Shown here: positions 63,391 through 64,000 of the stretch, one piece after another
Position numbering within the stretch: the first letter of the stretch is position 1
Layout: each line of letters starts with the position of its first letter
Source of the DNA: Nocardia terrae
GTDB lineage: Bacteria; Actinomycetota; Actinomycetes; Mycobacteriales; Mycobacteriaceae
Assembly: GCF_009760405.1 (NCBI RefSeq)
Contig: NZ_WRPP01000004.1
Coordinates: forward strand, 787,697-851,696
DNA length: 64,000 bases
Direction: 5' to 3'
Translations under genes and position numbers: made by a program
The notes under the pieces: generated by a model
The model's input: only the letters and a program-made list of their open reading frames with translations
Databases searched by the model: none
What the model was told of the DNA's origin: nothing

Positions 63391-63672
63391 TCACGGGCCC
63401 GGGTGCCGGGCGGAGAGCGCGACGGCGATGTCGATGGGCCGGATGCCCAACTGCTCGGCGATGCCGGCGATGAGGCTGTGTGTCCGGTCGTCGCCGGCGG
63501 TGGCCGGGTCGTAGAGCAGCTCGACCAATTCCATCGCGGCGATCGCTTGTTCTCTGGTGAGCAATCGACCCGGTAACCAAGAGACGCGCCAGTCGGTTTC
63601 TTTATGTCCGGGCAGTCTCTCCGCGAACTCGTCGACGACGGAGCTCGTAATCGACCAATCGCAGACGTACAC
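63391..63672 (-). CDS. Small hypothetical protein, 93 aa
   Basis: Start GTG 63672 is chosen because an excellent rRNA-type promoter on the plus strand lies at 63704-63732, inside the longer frame. Sequence VYVCDWSITSSVVDEFAERLPGHKETDWRVSWLPGRLLTREQAI then a helical half ending in LGIRPIDIAVALS. Looks like a compact helical protein; the family is not recognised. The frame has ordinary codon bias. Confidence 0.68.
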   Translation of the reverse strand: MYVCDWSITSSVVDEFAERLPGHKETDWRVSWLPGRLLTREQAIAAMELVELLYDPATAGDDRTHSLIAGIAEQLGIRPIDIAVALSARHPGP

Positions 63673-63703
63673 ATGAGCCAATTTAGTCCGCTGACCAGCC
63701 GAT

Positions 63704-63732
63704 TTGACTCTGTTCGTAGCAACACGTAACTT
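63704..63732 (+). promoter_or_regulatory. rRNA operon promoter P1
   Basis: TTGACT - 17 bases - TAACTT, close to the sigma-A consensus. The 24-base block starting at 63691 recurs at 63829 before the second promoter. Confidence 0.75.
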
Positions 63733-63841
63733 ATTCCAGGTCAGAGCGACACGGACACCGACCCGGAGCCCCAAGGGCCTGGGAAACGAGGCTGTACGAG
63801 GAGCGCCTGATGATCACACTAGCTTCACCTGACCAGCGGAT

Positions 63842-63871
63842 TTGGTTCTGCTGAGACGGCTGGGCTAAGCT
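63842..63871 (+). promoter_or_regulatory. rRNA operon promoter P2
   Basis: TTGGTT - 18 bases - TAAGCT, preceded by CTGACCAGC as in P1, and ~60 bases before the leader motif. Confidence 0.6.
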
Positions 63872-63877
63872 GTAAAA

Positions 63878-64000
63878 GTTGCCTCACGATCGAGCGGGAC
63901 TAAGAGCCCGGGAGATCGTTTGTGCGTGTGTTCTTTGAGAACTCAATAGTGTGTCGATGAATGTCAGTGCCAAATATTTTATTTGGTTCCAATCATTCTC
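63878..64000 (+). other. Pre-16S rRNA leader with antitermination element; 16S gene lies beyond the window
   Basis: An ACGATC...GATCGT hairpin (~63887-63919) is followed by TTCTTTGAGAACTCAATAG (63932-63950), the conserved boxA-type leader element of mycobacterial and nocardial rrn operons. The 16S gene itself is not reached. Confidence 0.8.

Overview
The window is high-G+C actinobacterial chromosome, most likely Nocardia or a close relative in the Mycobacteriales. Three things point there. The gene order def, N-acetylglutamate-synthase-like GNAT, xthA, DUF3263, VirR-like, sodC, YbdK-like, AAA ATPase, pssA, psd and groEL2, with thiD and thiC nearby, resembles what I recall of M. tuberculosis Rv0422c-Rv0440. 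groEL2 has two CIRCE elements. The right edge holds a typical actinobacterial pre-16S leader. The genus is inferred from memory, not from a database search.

Layout. 1-4214 is the end of a leucine/branched acyl-CoA catabolic operon (biotin carboxylase/BCCP subunit, acyl-CoA dehydrogenase, enoyl-CoA hydratase, TetR). 4314-8528 holds small unknown genes and a GT39 / GT2-GtrA cell-envelope glycosylation operon. 8605-18824 carries thiD, a Zur-box CobW metallochaperone, an epoxide hydrolase with a divergent TetR and twin operators, a D-2-hydroxyacid dehydrogenase, a VOC protein, thiC with a TPP riboswitch, and a secreted lipase. 18924-25750 has a TetR, a decayed LysR/MFS remnant, an MMPL transporter, and the fahA-hmgA homogentisate operon next to a TetR. 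25882-31735 has two FadE-type dehydrogenases, an MpaB-like DUF2236 oxygenase and a membrane protein.

31742-46905 is the conserved core: DNA repair, deformylase, SodC, phosphatidylserine synthase and decarboxylase, an AAA ATPase, and a KAS III enzyme. 47488-51000 is an unusual three-gene operon: a response regulator fused to a thioredoxin-reductase-like flavoprotein without its CxxC, a cNMP-binding histidine kinase, and a UBP zinc finger. 51137-55014 has a lipoprotein, an ECF41 sigma factor with its likely oxidoreductase target, and a ClpN/HTH protein behind twin palindromes. 55125-56968 is groEL2.

57099-60072 is a visibly lower-G+C insert carrying a DUF262 protein and an overlapping HipA-like kinase with no HipB. 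This pair and the 47488-51000 operon are the best candidates for undescribed systems. 60477-63672 has an SDR, a second GT39 protein and a small protein. 63704-64000 is the promoter and leader region of an rRNA operon whose 16S gene begins beyond the window.
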